From an uncultured Oceanospirillaceae bacterium (GTDB taxonomy: Bacteria > Pseudomonadota > Gammaproteobacteria > Pseudomonadales > Balneatricaceae), in assembly GCA_937138495.1 (NCBI GenBank), contig CAKZPE010000009.1:62001-126000 (forward strand): 64,000 bases of DNA, read 5' to 3'. Within the stretch, counting starts at the first letter, position 1; each line of letters starts with the position of its first letter. Below are positions 30,473 to 40,354 of the stretch, one piece after another. Position numbers and translations under genes: made by a program. Below the pieces are notes generated by a model that searched no databases, had not been told where the DNA came from, and saw only the letters and a list, made by a program, of their open reading frames with translations.

Positions 30473-30502
30473 TTAAACAAACACCCCGGCGCAGGGCCGG
30501 GG
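30473..30502 (-). terminator. Rho-independent terminator of proS
   Basis: CCCCGGC (30484-30490) and GCCGGGG (30496-30502) form a 7-bp GC stem with a 5-nt loop. On the minus strand it is followed by TGTTTGTTT, fitting termination of proS (stop at 30512). Confidence 0.75.
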
Positions 30503-30511
30503 TGAAGGGTG

Positions 30512-32233
30512 TCATACAGACAGGGCGTTCAGAATAAAGGCTTCTGCCTGATCTGCAGCAATTTCCTGTTTGTCAGCATCGCGGCGAGCCTTGTACTCGT
30601 AAGTACCTGCACCGATTCCCCGGTCAGAAATGACGATACGGTGAGGGATACCCATCAGTTCCATATCGGCCATTTTCGCCCCCGGGCTTACTTTCGGACG
30701 GTCATCCAGAATCACTTCTACGCCAGCTGCTGTCAGGCTTTCATACAGTGCATCAGCCTGTTGCTGAACCGCGTCTGATTTCTCATATTTCAGGGCAACA
30801 ATCGCAACGGTGAACGGTGCGATGGCTTCCGGCCAGATGATGCCTTTGTCGTCGTTGTTCTGCTCAATTGCAGCAGCAACCACACGGGTAACACCGATAC
30901 CGTAGCAACCCATGTCCAGAGTCGCGGCTTTGCCATTCTCGTCCAGAACCGTGGCATTCATGGCTTCGGCGTACTTCTTACCCAACTGGAAGATGTGGCC
31001 CACTTCAATGCCGCGTTTGATGCTGATAGTACCGTTTCCGCAAGGGCTCGGGTCACCTTCAACAACATTACGGATGTCGGCCACTTTTGGCAGCGGCAGG
31101 TCACGTTCCCAGTTGATGCCGAAGTAGTGCTTGCCTTCAATGTTGGCACCGGCACCAAAGTCAGCCATTTTCTCAACGGTACGGTCGATGATAACCGGAA
31201 TTGGCAGGTTAACAGGGCCAAGGGAGCCCGGGCCGGCACCGACCAGTTTGCGGATGCTGTCTTCATCGGCCATCTCCAGCGGTTCAGCAACCTCAGGCAG
31301 TTTCTCTGCCTTGATTTCATTCAGGTCGTGATCACCACGAACCATCAGGGCAACAAAGTCTGCTTCACATTCTTCAGACGCGACAACGAACAGGGTCTTG
31401 ACGGTTTTCTCAATGTCCAGACCGTGCTGCTCAACCAGCTGCGCGATGGTTTTTGCATTCGGTGTATCTACCAGCGTCATTGCCTGGGTGGCTGCTCCGC
31501 GGTCGCAAGCCGGGGCCAGGGCTTCTGCTTTTTCGATGTTGGCGGCGAAATCGCTGCCGGTCGAGAACGCGATGTCGTCTTCACCGGATGATGCCAGTAC
31601 GTGGAACTCGTGGGATGAGTTACCACCGATCGAGCCGTTGTCTGCCAGTACCGGGCGGTAATCCAGACCGATACGGTCAAAAATCTTGCAGTAGGTGCTG
31701 TGCATCAGATCATAGGTCTGTTGCAGAGATTCCAGCGAACTGTGGAATGAGTAAGCATCTTTCATGATGAATTCACGGGAGCGCATCACACCAAAGCGCG
31801 GGCGTACTTCGTCGCGGAATTTAGTCTGGATCTGGTACAGATTGGTCGGCAACTGCTTGTAGCTCTGAATCTCGTTGCGGATCATATCGGTGATCACTTC
31901 TTCGTGGGTCGGGCCCACGCAGAATTCACGGTCGTGACGGTCTTTTACCCGCAGCAGCTCAGGGCCGTACTGTTCCCAGCGACCGGATTCCTGCCACAGC
32001 TCTGACGGCTGGATGGCAGGCATCAGGACTTCCTGCGCGCCGGATTTGTCCATTTCTTCACGCACGATGCGTTCAACTTTGCGCAGGGTACGCAGACCCA
32101 GGGGTAACCAGTTATATAAACCGGCAGCAACTTTACGAACCATACCGGCACGCAGCATCAGCTGGTGGCTGATGACTTCGGCGTCAGATGGGGTTTCTTT
32201 CAGTGTGGCTATCAGATATTGACTGGCGCGCAT
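30512..32233 (-). CDS. proS: Prolyl-tRNA synthetase
   Basis: 573 aa, the length of the bacterial ProS with an editing (INS) insertion. Motifs: N-terminal [40 protein letters not shown] (motif 2), [24 protein letters not shown], and near the C-terminus the [18 protein letters not shown] motif 3. The middle section matches the YbaK-like editing domain that removes misacylated Ala. Followed on the minus strand by the ABM gene. No unusual features. Confidence 0.98.
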   Translation of the reverse strand: MRASQYLIATLKETPSDAEVISHQLMLRAGMVRKVAAGLYNWLPLGLRTLRKVERIVREEMDKSGAQEVLMPAIQPSELWQESGRWEQYGPELLRVKDRHDREFCVGPTHEEVITDMIRNEIQSYKQLPTNLYQIQTKFRDEVRPRFGVMRSREFIMKDAYSFHSSLESLQQTYDLMHSTYCKIFDRIGLDYRPVLADNGSIGGNSSHEFHVLASSGEDDIAFSTGSDFAANIEKAEALAPACDRGAATQAMTLVDTPNAKTIAQLVEQHGLDIEKTVKTLFVVASEECEADFVALMVRGDHDLNEIKAEKLPEVAEPLEMADEDSIRKLVGAGPGSLGPVNLPIPVIIDRTVEKMADFGAGANIEGKHYFGINWERDLPLPKVADIRNVVEGDPSPCGNGTISIKRGIEVGHIFQLGKKYAEAMNATVLDENGKAATLDMGCYGIGVTRVVAAAIEQNNDDKGIIWPEAIAPFTVAIVALKYEKSDAVQQQADALYESLTAAGVEVILDDRPKVSPGAKMADMELMGIPHRIVISDRGIGAGTYEYKARRDADKQEIAADQAEAFILNALSV

Positions 32234-32424
32234 AGGATACTCTAGTGATCAACAATGTAATAAAAGCCGATATTTTAGGGGGGTGGGGCGTCCGGGACAA
32301 GTAAATAATGATTGCCCTGTCGCTATCCGTCCGGCGGCATTATAATTCGCGCTGTCTTTTTAAGCGGTTTCATTCCCCGGTGGCGAGTACTGGTGGGTGT
32401 TCAGTTAAGTTTTCAGGAAAAATC

Positions 32425-32931
32425 ATGCAGTTACAGGAAATAGATAAAGCGCGTTACAGCAAGCATTTTAAAATGGTCTTTGTGGCTGTGGCCGTTGTTT
32501 TGCTGGTGATTTCGCTGGCGGTGTCCACGTTGCTGATTGCCTTCCTGACTGACGGTCAGGGCAGTCACTTCTGGCTGAACCTGGCGGGTGTGGGGGTGGC
32601 GGGCCTGATAACCGGTAGCCTGTTGCGCCATTACCGTCAGCACCCGTTTATGTTTGAAGTAATGTATGTCTGGGATCTGAAACAGGTGTTAAATAAGATT
32701 TACCGCAAACAGAAACAGATTAAAGCAGCGATGGCTGAGGGCAACACGGATGCTATGCAGATCATGAACTTCAGTTATCAGGGCTCTAAACAGCTGTATC
32801 TGCTGGACAATAATACTCTGACGATGGATGAGCTGAATAAATCGATCACTGAGCTGGATGCGCTGGCTGAGGATTACCGGGTGGCTCTGGATACCGAACG
32901 GTTTAACCCGGCGATGCTGGACGCATTTTAA
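32425..32931 (+). CDS. DUF3087 domain-containing membrane protein
   Basis: 168 aa from ATG 32425 (AGGA shortly upstream). Two transmembrane helices near residues 18-42 and 50-67 (VFVAVAVVLLVISLAV; LAGVGVAGLITGSL), then a soluble helical C-terminus with YRKQKQIKAAMAEGNTDAMQ. Matches the DUF3087 family of unknown function. It is divergent from proS and convergent with DUF523 (18-bp gap). Confidence 0.8.
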   Translation: MQLQEIDKARYSKHFKMVFVAVAVVLLVISLAVSTLLIAFLTDGQGSHFWLNLAGVGVAGLITGSLLRHYRQHPFMFEVMYVWDLKQVLNKIYRKQKQIKAAMAEGNTDAMQIMNFSYQGSKQLYLLDNNTLTMDELNKSITELDALAEDYRVALDTERFNPAMLDAF

Positions 32932-32949
32932 ACCGGGTTATGTATCGTT

Positions 32950-33477
32950 TCAGGCGCTGTGAGGAATATCTTCAGCGGTATCTTCCGGCGCTGAATTATC
33001 TATATTTTCCATAAAGTCGATCAGCTGTTCCAGCTGTCGTTCATTGAATACCGGCACGCCGTTGCGCATCAGTTCATCGGCGGTCGCACCCGAGCCGGGC
33101 ACAATCGTGCCGTTAAAGTGGCCATCATAAATTTCCAGATTCCCGCATGAAGGGCTGCGTGATTTCAGCAGGGCGCAGCAACAGCCTTGCTGACGTGCCA
33201 GCTTCACTGAATGCTCGGCGCCGGCCAGGAATTCCGGCGTAACGTCTTCGCCATTATCCGTAACAATGTGCAGGGGGAATTTATTCAGAATTTCTGCAGG
33301 CGCTCTTGGGGTGGGCAGTCCACCGGCTATTTCCGGACACACCGGTACCATCCGGCCTTCTTCCTGCCAGCGGTGAATTACCGGGTGGTCCAGCAGGTTA
33401 TCGCGGCCATCGTATCTGACCTTATTGCCAAGCAGGCAGGCGCTGATGAGGATCTTATTGTTTTGTTCTTGCGTCAT
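32950..33477 (-). CDS. DUF523 domain-containing protein
   Basis: 175 aa. Family Cys motifs are seen: ISACLLG at the N-terminus, VPVCPEIAGGLPTPR, and LLKSRSPSCG. These four Cys-containing elements may bind a metal or act in thiol chemistry; the function of DUF523 is not established. The C-terminus is acidic and probably flexible. The upstream 370-bp region leads to the acyl-CoA dehydrogenase gene. Confidence 0.85.
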   Translation of the reverse strand: MTQEQNNKILISACLLGNKVRYDGRDNLLDHPVIHRWQEEGRMVPVCPEIAGGLPTPRAPAEILNKFPLHIVTDNGEDVTPEFLAGAEHSVKLARQQGCCCALLKSRSPSCGNLEIYDGHFNGTIVPGSGATADELMRNGVPVFNERQLEQLIDFMENIDNSAPEDTAEDIPHSA

Positions 33478-33850
33478 GGGTGTCCCATTGTCTGAATGCC
33501 TGTGGCTGTAACTGGGTGTTTGCAGTCAGGCGGTGTAAAAGTCCGTTTACTACAGCGCGGCTATTCTAGGGGAATTCATGAGCAAGTGACAGTTGTCAGC
33601 ATCGTCTGTCAGAAAAATTTCATCTCAAAATATATGTTTTCAGGTCCGCGGGTAAAACTGCCTGCGGGGATACGGTGTCAGCTGGCCGGAATACGTTTCA
33701 ATATCAGCTTATTAGACTAAGTGTTAATGCGCTGAGTTTTGCCGGGACTTTACCTTTATGGTTTTATTAGGGTATATAATTAGGGGTATACCCTTATATT
33801 GGTATTTTTTAAAAGTATTTTGACCCACCGGTGAAAGACAGGATTGTGTG
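33478..33850. other. Gene-free region with possible operator for the acyl-CoA operon
   Basis: No convincing gene: a 74-codon frame here (33496-33720) has no recognisable family and no ribosome binding site. The right half is AT-rich and carries TTAGGGTATA (33767-33776), the palindrome GGGTATACCC (33784-33793) and TACCCTTATATTGG (33789-33802), a likely promoter/operator for the acyl-CoA dehydrogenase. Confidence 0.6.
33767..33802 (+). promoter_or_regulatory. Candidate operator upstream of the acyl-CoA dehydrogenase
   Basis: The perfect palindrome GGGTATACCC lies within a longer set of related repeats: TTAGGGTATA, TTAGGGGTATA and TACCCTTATATTGG. The last recurs, slightly altered, upstream of the second ligase at 40378-40392, so it is a good candidate for a shared regulator site. 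Confidence 0.5.
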
Positions 33851-35020
33851 ATGGATTTAAGCCTTACAGAAGAACAGCAAATGATCCGGGAAACAGCCCG
33901 TCGGTTTGCGGAAGCAGAGCTGGCACCCCATGCCGCTGAACTGGATCAGTGCAAAGACTATGACAGGCTGGCGTCACATTGCCGCAAGCTCGCAGAACTG
34001 GGCTTTATGGGGCTGAATATCGATGCTGAATACGGGGGGAGTGAGGCTGGAACGGTGGCTTTTAGTCTGGCGATTACTGAAGTCGCCCGCAGTTGTGCAT
34101 CGACTGCGGTGACCATGTCGGTGACCAATATGGTGGCCGAAGTGATTCAGGCGATGGGGACTGAAACCCAGAAAACGGCGTATTTACCCCGGTTGTGTAG
34201 CGGTGAGTTTACGGCTGGCAGCTTTTGTCTGACTGAATCCGGTGCCGGTTCTGATCCTGCCAGTATGCGCAGCCGTGCAGAAGCCGTGGCAGGTGGCTGG
34301 CGCCTCAGTGGCACCAAGCAGTGGATTACCAGTGCAGAGCTGGCCGGTGTGTTTGTAGTCTGGGCGGTGACTGATCCGGATGCGCCTAAGGGCCGGGGCA
34401 TCAGTTGCTTTCTGATACCGGCAACCTGTGAAGGCATCAGCCTTGCACCGGCGGAAAAGAAAATGGGCCAGCATGGCTCTCCTACTAACGAAGTACATTT
34501 TGATAACTGTTTTGTGCCTGCGGATGCATTGTTAGGTGAGCTTAATGATGGTTTTCGCATCGCGGTCGGTGAACTGGCCGGTGGGCGCATTGGTATCGGA
34601 TCACTGGCGCTGGGCGTTGGTTTAGCGGCGATGGAGTACGCTTCAGCCTACATTCTGGAACGGCAACAGTTTGGTAAGCCGCTGGCCGATTTTCAGGGAT
34701 TACAGTGGATGCTGGCAGACTGCATGACTGAGTTGGAGGCGGCCCGGCTACTGCTGATGAATGCTGCCTGGCAAAAGGACAGCGGTCAGAGCTTTGCCAG
34801 ACAGGCGTCGATGGCCAAGCTGTTTAGCAGTGAGAAAGCCAATCATGCCTGTTATACCGCCCTGCAAATGCTCGGCGGGTACGGATATATGCAGGAGTAT
34901 CCGCTGGAGCGGCTGAGCCGCGATGTACGTATCACCACTATTTACGAAGGTACCAGTGAGGTCCAGCGCATCATCATTGCCCGGGATCTGCTGAAGGAGG
35001 CTGCTGCGCAGCAAGTCTGA
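33851..35020 (+). CDS. Acyl-CoA dehydrogenase
   Basis: 389 aa from ATG 33851; GTG 33848 is an alternative. It has the FAD-linked acyl-CoA dehydrogenase fold: SLTEEQQMIRETARRFAE, FCLTESGAGSDPASMR, GTKQWITSAELAGVFVVWA, and the C-terminal LGGYGYMQEYPLERL followed by TTIYEGTSEVQRIIIARDLL. The Glu of the YEGTSE block is the catalytic base in short/branched-chain enzymes. It makes a 2,3-double bond in an acyl-CoA. First gene of a block with two ligases, thioesterase and hydrolase; the actual substrate is unknown. Confidence 0.93.
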   Translation: MDLSLTEEQQMIRETARRFAEAELAPHAAELDQCKDYDRLASHCRKLAELGFMGLNIDAEYGGSEAGTVAFSLAITEVARSCASTAVTMSVTNMVAEVIQAMGTETQKTAYLPRLCSGEFTAGSFCLTESGAGSDPASMRSRAEAVAGGWRLSGTKQWITSAELAGVFVVWAVTDPDAPKGRGISCFLIPATCEGISLAPAEKKMGQHGSPTNEVHFDNCFVPADALLGELNDGFRIAVGELAGGRIGIGSLALGVGLAAMEYASAYILERQQFGKPLADFQGLQWMLADCMTELEAARLLLMNAAWQKDSGQSFARQASMAKLFSSEKANHACYTALQMLGGYGYMQEYPLERLSRDVRITTIYEGTSEVQRIIIARDLLKEAAAQQV

Positions 35021-35151
35021 TTTTTTCTGAACACCTGCCGTGCCGGCGGGTGAGTTCTTACACCGGTTTAATCCGTATCCGATATGTCGTGAGCACAGGG
35101 ATGTAACCCGGAATGTGCCCGCAGAAATAATAAATATAAGAGGCAGTTTAC

Positions 35152-36804
35152 ATGGAAAATTATGGGACGTTTTACAGCGATTTTACCGCTGAAACAGTAG
35201 AGTCACAGCTGATAGGTAACCTGAAAGATGGCTTTAATGTCTGTCATGAAATCTGTGACCGCTGGGCGGATGAAGACCGTATAGCGCTCTACTACGAAGG
35301 GGTTAACCGGCCGGCTTCACAGCACAGCTTTGCAGAGTTGCAGTCAGCGGCGGCTCAGTTTGCTAACTTCCTGACTGCACAGGGGATTGGCCGGGGAGAC
35401 CGGGTCGCCTGTATGTTGCCCCGCACGCCGGAATTACTGGTGGTCGTGCTGGGGGCTTTGCGGGCCGGTGCGGTTTATCAGCCGCTGTTTACCGCGTTTG
35501 GCAGCGGGGCAATTGAATACCGTCTGACCCGTGCTGAAACTAAACTGGTGGTCACAGACGGAGATAACCGGCACAAGTTTGACGGGGTCAATGGCTGTCC
35601 GCCGGTATTGCTGGTAAACCGTGATAATGCTGCGGCAGAGCATCAGCAGGATATGGATTTTCAGCAACAGCTGGACTTGCAGAGCGATGTGTTTTCTCCG
35701 GTCGTCATTGGTGCGGATGAACCGTTTTTACAAATGTTTACGTCCGGCACCGTGGGGAAGGCCAAGGGGGTGGCTGTGCCAGCCAGGGCGCTGCTTTCGT
35801 TCCGGGTATATATGCGTTATGCCATAGGCCTGCGGGCGGAGGACAAGTACTGGAATGTGGCTGATCCGGGCTGGGCGTATGGGTTGTATTATGCGGTCGT
35901 CGGGCCGTTGTTGCTGGGTAACGCAACACATTTTAATGAGCACGGTTTTACGCCGGAAAGTACTTATGCCATGTTGCGTAAATACAGCATTACTAATCTG
36001 GCGGCGGCGCCGACGGCTTACCGTATGCTGATGGCCCATGATGATGTGCTGGACGGTGAAGAACCGTTTAGCCTGCGGGTAGCAAGCAGTGCCGGTGAAC
36101 CACTGAATCCTGAGGTGATTGGCTGGGTTGACCGCCGGCTGGGTTGCCCGGTAATGGATCATTACGGCCAGACCGAAACCGGTATGACCGCCTGTAACCA
36201 CCATGAACTTGAACAGTCTGTGGTACGGATTGGCTCGATGGGCTTTTCAATGCCCGGTCACCGGGTGGTGGCACTGAACCCTGACCTGCAGGAAATCAGT
36301 GAGGGGGAAGTAGGCGAGCTGGCCATTGATATGGAAAACTCGCCGTTGTTTTTCTTCCCGGGTTATACCTGGGGTGAAAAGAATCCGTTCCGCGGCAAAT
36401 ATTACCTCACCGGGGATGTAGTGGTCAGTCACGGGGATGACAGTTATTCCTTTAATGGCCGGGATGATGACATTATTACCACTGCCGGCTATCGGGTCGG
36501 CCCTGCGGATGTGGAAAGCACGTTGCTGGAACATGAGGCAGTGGCGGAGAGTGGAGTGGTTGGTAAGCCTGACACCGAGCGGGGGGCCATTCTTAAAGCG
36601 TATGTGGTTATCAAGGCGGGCTTTGAGCCGGATGAAAGCTTGATTGCGCAGCTTAAAACACTGGTGCGGGAGCGTTTATCGACCCATGCCTTTCCCCGGG
36701 AAATCGAATTTGTCACAGATTTACCCAAAACACCGAGCGGTAAAATTCAGCGCTTTATTTTGCGTAACCGGGCGAAAGAAGAAGCAGATGCCCTGACGGT
36801 TTGA
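35152..36804 (+). CDS. AMP-binding acyl-CoA synthetase (acetyl/medium-chain type)
   Basis: 550 aa ANL-superfamily enzyme. Shows the P-loop-like LQMFTSGTVGKAKGVAV, ADPGWAYGLYYAVVGPL, DHYGQTETGMTACN, the YYLTGDVVV and FNGRDDDIITTAGYRVGPADVE motifs, and the catalytic Lys in PKTPSGKIQRF at the C-terminus. Activates a carboxylic acid as acyl-AMP and joins it to CoA. The ADPGWxxG type is nearest to acetyl- and medium-chain synthetases. A gap of 131 bp separates it from the dehydrogenase; the thioesterase follows 46 bp downstream. Confidence 0.92.
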   Translation: MENYGTFYSDFTAETVESQLIGNLKDGFNVCHEICDRWADEDRIALYYEGVNRPASQHSFAELQSAAAQFANFLTAQGIGRGDRVACMLPRTPELLVVVLGALRAGAVYQPLFTAFGSGAIEYRLTRAETKLVVTDGDNRHKFDGVNGCPPVLLVNRDNAAAEHQQDMDFQQQLDLQSDVFSPVVIGADEPFLQMFTSGTVGKAKGVAVPARALLSFRVYMRYAIGLRAEDKYWNVADPGWAYGLYYAVVGPLLLGNATHFNEHGFTPESTYAMLRKYSITNLAAAPTAYRMLMAHDDVLDGEEPFSLRVASSAGEPLNPEVIGWVDRRLGCPVMDHYGQTETGMTACNHHELEQSVVRIGSMGFSMPGHRVVALNPDLQEISEGEVGELAIDMENSPLFFFPGYTWGEKNPFRGKYYLTGDVVVSHGDDSYSFNGRDDDIITTAGYRVGPADVESTLLEHEAVAESGVVGKPDTERGAILKAYVVIKAGFEPDESLIAQLKTLVRERLSTHAFPREIEFVTDLPKTPSGKIQRFILRNRAKEEADALTV

Positions 36805-36850
36805 GTCGGGGCTGAACCTGTATGAATGAATTCTGTGTAAGGAGCAGTCT

Positions 36851-37273
36851 ATGCAGCCGGTCATGTCGATCGCAGATTTAAATGGGTTTTTGGCGGAACA
36901 CTTCCCTCAGGGGGAGCGCTTTGGCGTACTGACGGGCCTGGGGGATAACTGGGCGGAGATGACCCTGAAGGTGGGCGATGAACATTTGCGCCCGGGGGGC
37001 ACGGTGTCCGGGCCGGTGATGATGGCGCTGGCAGATGTGACGATGTATGCGGCACTGCTGGGGCAGATCGGTACGGTGGCACTGGCGGTCACCACCAATC
37101 TGAATATTAACTTCATGCAAAAGCCTTTACCGGACTGCGATCTGCTGGCCCGCTGTCAGATCATGAAGCTGGGTAAACGGCTGGCGGTGGGCGAGGTATG
37201 GATCCGTTCCGCCGGCTCCGATGATGTGGTTGCTCACAGTACCCTGACGTATTCAATTCCGGAGCGCACATGA
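36851..37273 (+). CDS. PaaI-like hotdog-fold thioesterase
   Basis: 140 aa. Hotdog-fold pattern with LRPGGTVSGPVMMALADVTMYAALL and TTNLNINFMQKPLPDCDLLARC, which resembles PaaI/YigI acyl-CoA thioesterases (HGG-like region replaced by PGGTVSGP). It would hydrolyse an acyl-CoA or recycle CoA stuck in the pathway. Its stop overlaps the hydrolase start by 4 bases (ATGA). Confidence 0.88.
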   Translation: MQPVMSIADLNGFLAEHFPQGERFGVLTGLGDNWAEMTLKVGDEHLRPGGTVSGPVMMALADVTMYAALLGQIGTVALAVTTNLNINFMQKPLPDCDLLARCQIMKLGKRLAVGEVWIRSAGSDDVVAHSTLTYSIPERT

Positions 37274-38160
37274 GTGAGTATCTGACCGCTGACCGGCGAA
37301 GCCACTATTATTCTCCGGCGCTTAACTGGCAGGAAGGGTATCTGGTGCCGGAAGACGGCGTTGAGATTCATTATATCTATGGTCAGCACAGTGGCGCTTG
37401 CCGCGCAGATCGCCCGGTACTGGTGCTGTTGCACGAAGCTCTGGGACATCTGGATATGTGGAAAGACTTTCCGTCCCGGCTGGCACTGGCGACCGGACTG
37501 GATGTATTTGCGTTTGAACGTCAGGGTTACGGCGGCTCGGGCAAGCCTGATGAGATCCGCCCGGATGACTATCTGCAGCGTGAAGCGCTGCAGCGGTTAG
37601 CACCGGTGCTGGATGCAGCAGGCTTAGCATCTGTGATACTGGTGGGCCACAGTGATGGCGGGTCAGTGGCGTTGCTGGGGGCTGCAGAATTGCCGTCCAG
37701 GGTTGCTGCAATCGTCACCATGGCAGCCCATGTACGGGTGGACGGTCTTACCCGGCGGGGCGTGAAAGCCGCCCGCCGTATGTTCCGTGAGACGGATTTA
37801 CCGGCGCGGCTGGCCCGTTATCACGGTGAGCAAACTGAACCGCTTTTCTGGCTGTGGAATGATACCTGGCTGCGGGATTCGTTTCAGGGACTGGATCTGA
37901 GTCCCTGGCTGGATCAGATACAGTGCCCTGCGCTGATTATGCAGGGCGTGGATGATCAGTACGGTGAGGTGGCGCAGGTGGATGAAATCTGTGCCGGAAT
38001 TAATCGCCGTTGTGAGGGGGAAGGGTTGCAGGCGGAGGCAATGATGCTCGCCAACTGCCGTCATATTCCCCATCTGGAAGCCACCGATGCCTGTGTGGCA
38101 GCCATCAGTGATTTTATAAAACAGCGGGTCAGCTCAGGCCAAGTTGCTCAGCTTGCTTAA
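37270..38160 (+). CDS. Alpha/beta hydrolase
   Basis: 296 aa. An oxyanion-type opening VLLHEALGHLDMWKDFP, the nucleophile elbow GHSDGGS, an acid residue in IMQGVDDQYG and the catalytic His in NCRHIPHLE complete a standard triad. Similar to esterases, C-C hydrolases and pimeloyl-type esterases; substrate unknown. Coupled by 4-bp overlap to the thioesterase. Its 3' end overlaps the convergent response regulator by 32 bp. Confidence 0.9.
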   Translation: MSEYLTADRRSHYYSPALNWQEGYLVPEDGVEIHYIYGQHSGACRADRPVLVLLHEALGHLDMWKDFPSRLALATGLDVFAFERQGYGGSGKPDEIRPDDYLQREALQRLAPVLDAAGLASVILVGHSDGGSVALLGAAELPSRVAAIVTMAAHVRVDGLTRRGVKAARRMFRETDLPARLARYHGEQTEPLFWLWNDTWLRDSFQGLDLSPWLDQIQCPALIMQGVDDQYGEVAQVDEICAGINRRCEGEGLQAEAMMLANCRHIPHLEATDACVAAISDFIKQRVSSGQVAQLA

Positions 38161-38740
38161 CCAGTTCCGGCAGGCTGCCGGCGCGCATTTTACTCATAAC
38201 CCGGGAACGGTGAACTTCAACTGTTTTCGGGCTGATACCCAATTCTTCAGCTATTTCACGGTTGGCCCGTCCCGCGACAACCAGGTTCATAACCTGCTTT
38301 TCCCGGCGGCTCAGGCTGTCGTGTAACTCCTGAATCTGCAGCTGTTGTTGCTGGCTTTCGAACAGGCTGGCGCTGTGTGCCAGCGCATTTTCAACTAAAG
38401 GTAACAGCACTTCATCGTCAAAGGGCTTTTCCAGAAAATCCAGAGCGCCGTTTTTCATGGCGGTAACTGCCATGGGAATATCGCCGTGGCCGCTCAGAAC
38501 AATAATTGGCAGGCGGATATCCCGTTCCTGCATAATCTGCTGCAGGGCCAGGCCATTGATTTCCGGCATCCGCACGTCCAGTAACATGCAGCCTGCTTCG
38601 CCTTTGTAGGTACTCAGGAAGTCTCTGGCGGAGGCAAAGCTGCTCACATTCAGGTCGGCGCTTTCCAGCAGCCATTGCATGGAGTCACGGAAGTCGTCGT
38701 CATCGTCCACTATGAATACGTTGCCAGGATGTTTCTGCAT
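38129..38740 (-). CDS. FixJ/TodT-type response regulator
   Basis: 203 aa. Receiver domain with acidic VDDDDDFRDS, phospho-acceptor Asp55 (LLDVRMPE), conserved Ser/Lys of IVLSGHGD and LEKPFDD, followed by a LuxR/GerE helix-turn-helix (LSRREKQVMNLVVAGRANREIAEELG ISPKTVEVHRSRVM, residues about 140-185). Controlled by the adjacent kinase; start 11 bp after the kinase stop. Likely activates the flanking acyl-CoA genes (inference). Confidence 0.93.
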   Translation of the reverse strand: MQKHPGNVFIVDDDDDFRDSMQWLLESADLNVSSFASARDFLSTYKGEAGCMLLDVRMPEINGLALQQIMQERDIRLPIIVLSGHGDIPMAVTAMKNGALDFLEKPFDDEVLLPLVENALAHSASLFESQQQQLQIQELHDSLSRREKQVMNLVVAGRANREIAEELGISPKTVEVHRSRVMSKMRAGSLPELVKQAEQLGLS

Positions 38741-38751
38741 GCTGTTCGCCT

Positions 38752-40263
38752 TCAGGTATTTGCCGGTAATTTAATGTAAAACCGGGTGCCGGTTTTACCG
38801 TCACTCTCTGCCCACAGTTGTCCGCCATGGGTTTCAATTATGGTTCTCGATATGGACAGTCCCATGCCCAGGCCGGTCGCTTTTGAGGTGAAAAATGGCT
38901 CAAACAGCTTGCCCAGTACCTCTTTGGAAATGCCTTTGGCTTCGTCCGATACCGAAATGTAAATGCATTCATTTTGTTTTCGGGTGGCGATAATAACGGG
39001 TCGGTGAGTTTTTTGACAGCCGTTGTAGGCTTCTATGGCGTTACGGAACAGGTTTAACAGGACCTGCTCAATCTGTATTTTATCAGCATGAATCTGCAGT
39101 TCATCGTCTTCCTGCTGAAATTCAAATACCGTGCCGTGATCGATAGCTTCCTGTTTGAGGAACTCGGCGATTTCATGGCAACTGTCGTGCAGAGAAAAAG
39201 TCATCCGCTGATATTCGGTCTTTTTTACAAAGCTGCGCATGCGTTTTACGATTTCGGCTGCCCGTTTAGCCTGCCGGGTGATCAGTTCCATCGATTTGCC
39301 TACTTCGCTGATGCTTTTGAAGCGGCCTTCCTCGATACGGCGCATCGAGCCACGGCAGTAATTCAGAATGGCCGCCAGCGGTTGATTGATTTCATGGGCC
39401 AGGCCGGATGCCATTTCACCAACGGATAACAGCCGGGAGATGTGGGCCATTTCCAGCTGATGCCGTTTCATTTCTTCTTCGGCTTTACGGCGCAGGGTGA
39501 TATCCCGTCCGATGATGGAGTAGTACTCGACAGACATATCATCATTCAGGTTACGGTGCGCAATGATCTCCCGCACTTCGGCGTTGCGGGGCTGACTGTT
39601 GGGCAGTTTCAGCGGAATACTGCCATACCATGTGCCATGTTCAGCGGCATGGCACAGGGCATCGTGCAGCAGGCTGCTGTAAACCTGTGGCTCAAATAAC
39701 TGTTCCAGATAAAACACCACAGGATTTTCTTTCTCGGTCCCGAAGGTGATGTAGCTGGCTTCGTTCATATAGGTCAGCTGACGGGTATTGTGGTTGCAGA
39801 ACATGATCATATCAGACGAGGCTTCAACCACCCGGGCCAGTCGCCGGGTCGCCTGCTGAGCGAGGGTTTGCTCGGTAACATCCCGGGAAACACAGATGAT
39901 CTCCACCGGTTTGCCGTCATCATCCCGCAGGGTCCGGCTGGTGGTTTCCAGCCAGATGTAATGCCCCTTTTTATGTTTGTAGCGATAGACGTTGGTATAC
40001 ATACCGCTGCGGTAGCGGACTGAGGCGGAACGTTTGATCAGGTTGTCGGCATCTTCCGGGTGAAACAGGTCGTAACCCCGGGTGCCGATCATTTCATCAA
40101 CGGTATAACCGAGCATTCGCTCCACCGCCGGGCTGACATCCAGAAAGGTCCAGTCCTGGCTGGGGGAGTGGCGGGAGATCATGTCGGTGGATTGTTCCAC
40201 CAGAAAACGGAATCGCTCTGCTTCGTCGCTGTCATCCCGGTGTCTGAGTGTATCGTCGGTCAT
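38752..40263 (-). CDS. PAS-PAS sensor histidine kinase
   Basis: 503 aa with no transmembrane helix. Two PAS domains with PAC ends (about residues 15-133 and 140-258), then HisKA with the phosphorylated His at residue 290 (GLAHEINQPLAAILNYC) and HATPase_c with the N-box LNLFRNAIEAYNG and G-boxes SKATGLGMGLSI. Resembles the FixL/TodS/DctB-like kinases whose partner regulators are FixJ-type. A PAS-bound ligand or redox signal is likely; the heme-binding His of FixL is not evident. First gene of the kinase-regulator operon, divergent from the second ligase. Confidence 0.93.
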   Translation of the reverse strand: MTDDTLRHRDDSDEAERFRFLVEQSTDMISRHSPSQDWTFLDVSPAVERMLGYTVDEMIGTRGYDLFHPEDADNLIKRSASVRYRSGMYTNVYRYKHKKGHYIWLETTSRTLRDDDGKPVEIICVSRDVTEQTLAQQATRRLARVVEASSDMIMFCNHNTRQLTYMNEASYITFGTEKENPVVFYLEQLFEPQVYSSLLHDALCHAAEHGTWYGSIPLKLPNSQPRNAEVREIIAHRNLNDDMSVEYYSIIGRDITLRRKAEEEMKRHQLEMAHISRLLSVGEMASGLAHEINQPLAAILNYCRGSMRRIEEGRFKSISEVGKSMELITRQAKRAAEIVKRMRSFVKKTEYQRMTFSLHDSCHEIAEFLKQEAIDHGTVFEFQQEDDELQIHADKIQIEQVLLNLFRNAIEAYNGCQKTHRPVIIATRKQNECIYISVSDEAKGISKEVLGKLFEPFFTSKATGLGMGLSISRTIIETHGGQLWAESDGKTGTRFYIKLPANT

Positions 40264-40354
40264 AAGGTCTGTGTCTGAATGCGTATATTCTGATCCTAGG
40301 ATAAACCCTGATAAAAAATCAATTACTAATACAGGTTGGCAGTGTATGACTTTA

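Noticed and set aside
33496..33720. 74-codon frame upstream of the acyl-CoA dehydrogenase
   Set aside because: No ribosome binding site, no recognisable family, and it overlaps the likely upstream regulatory sequence.
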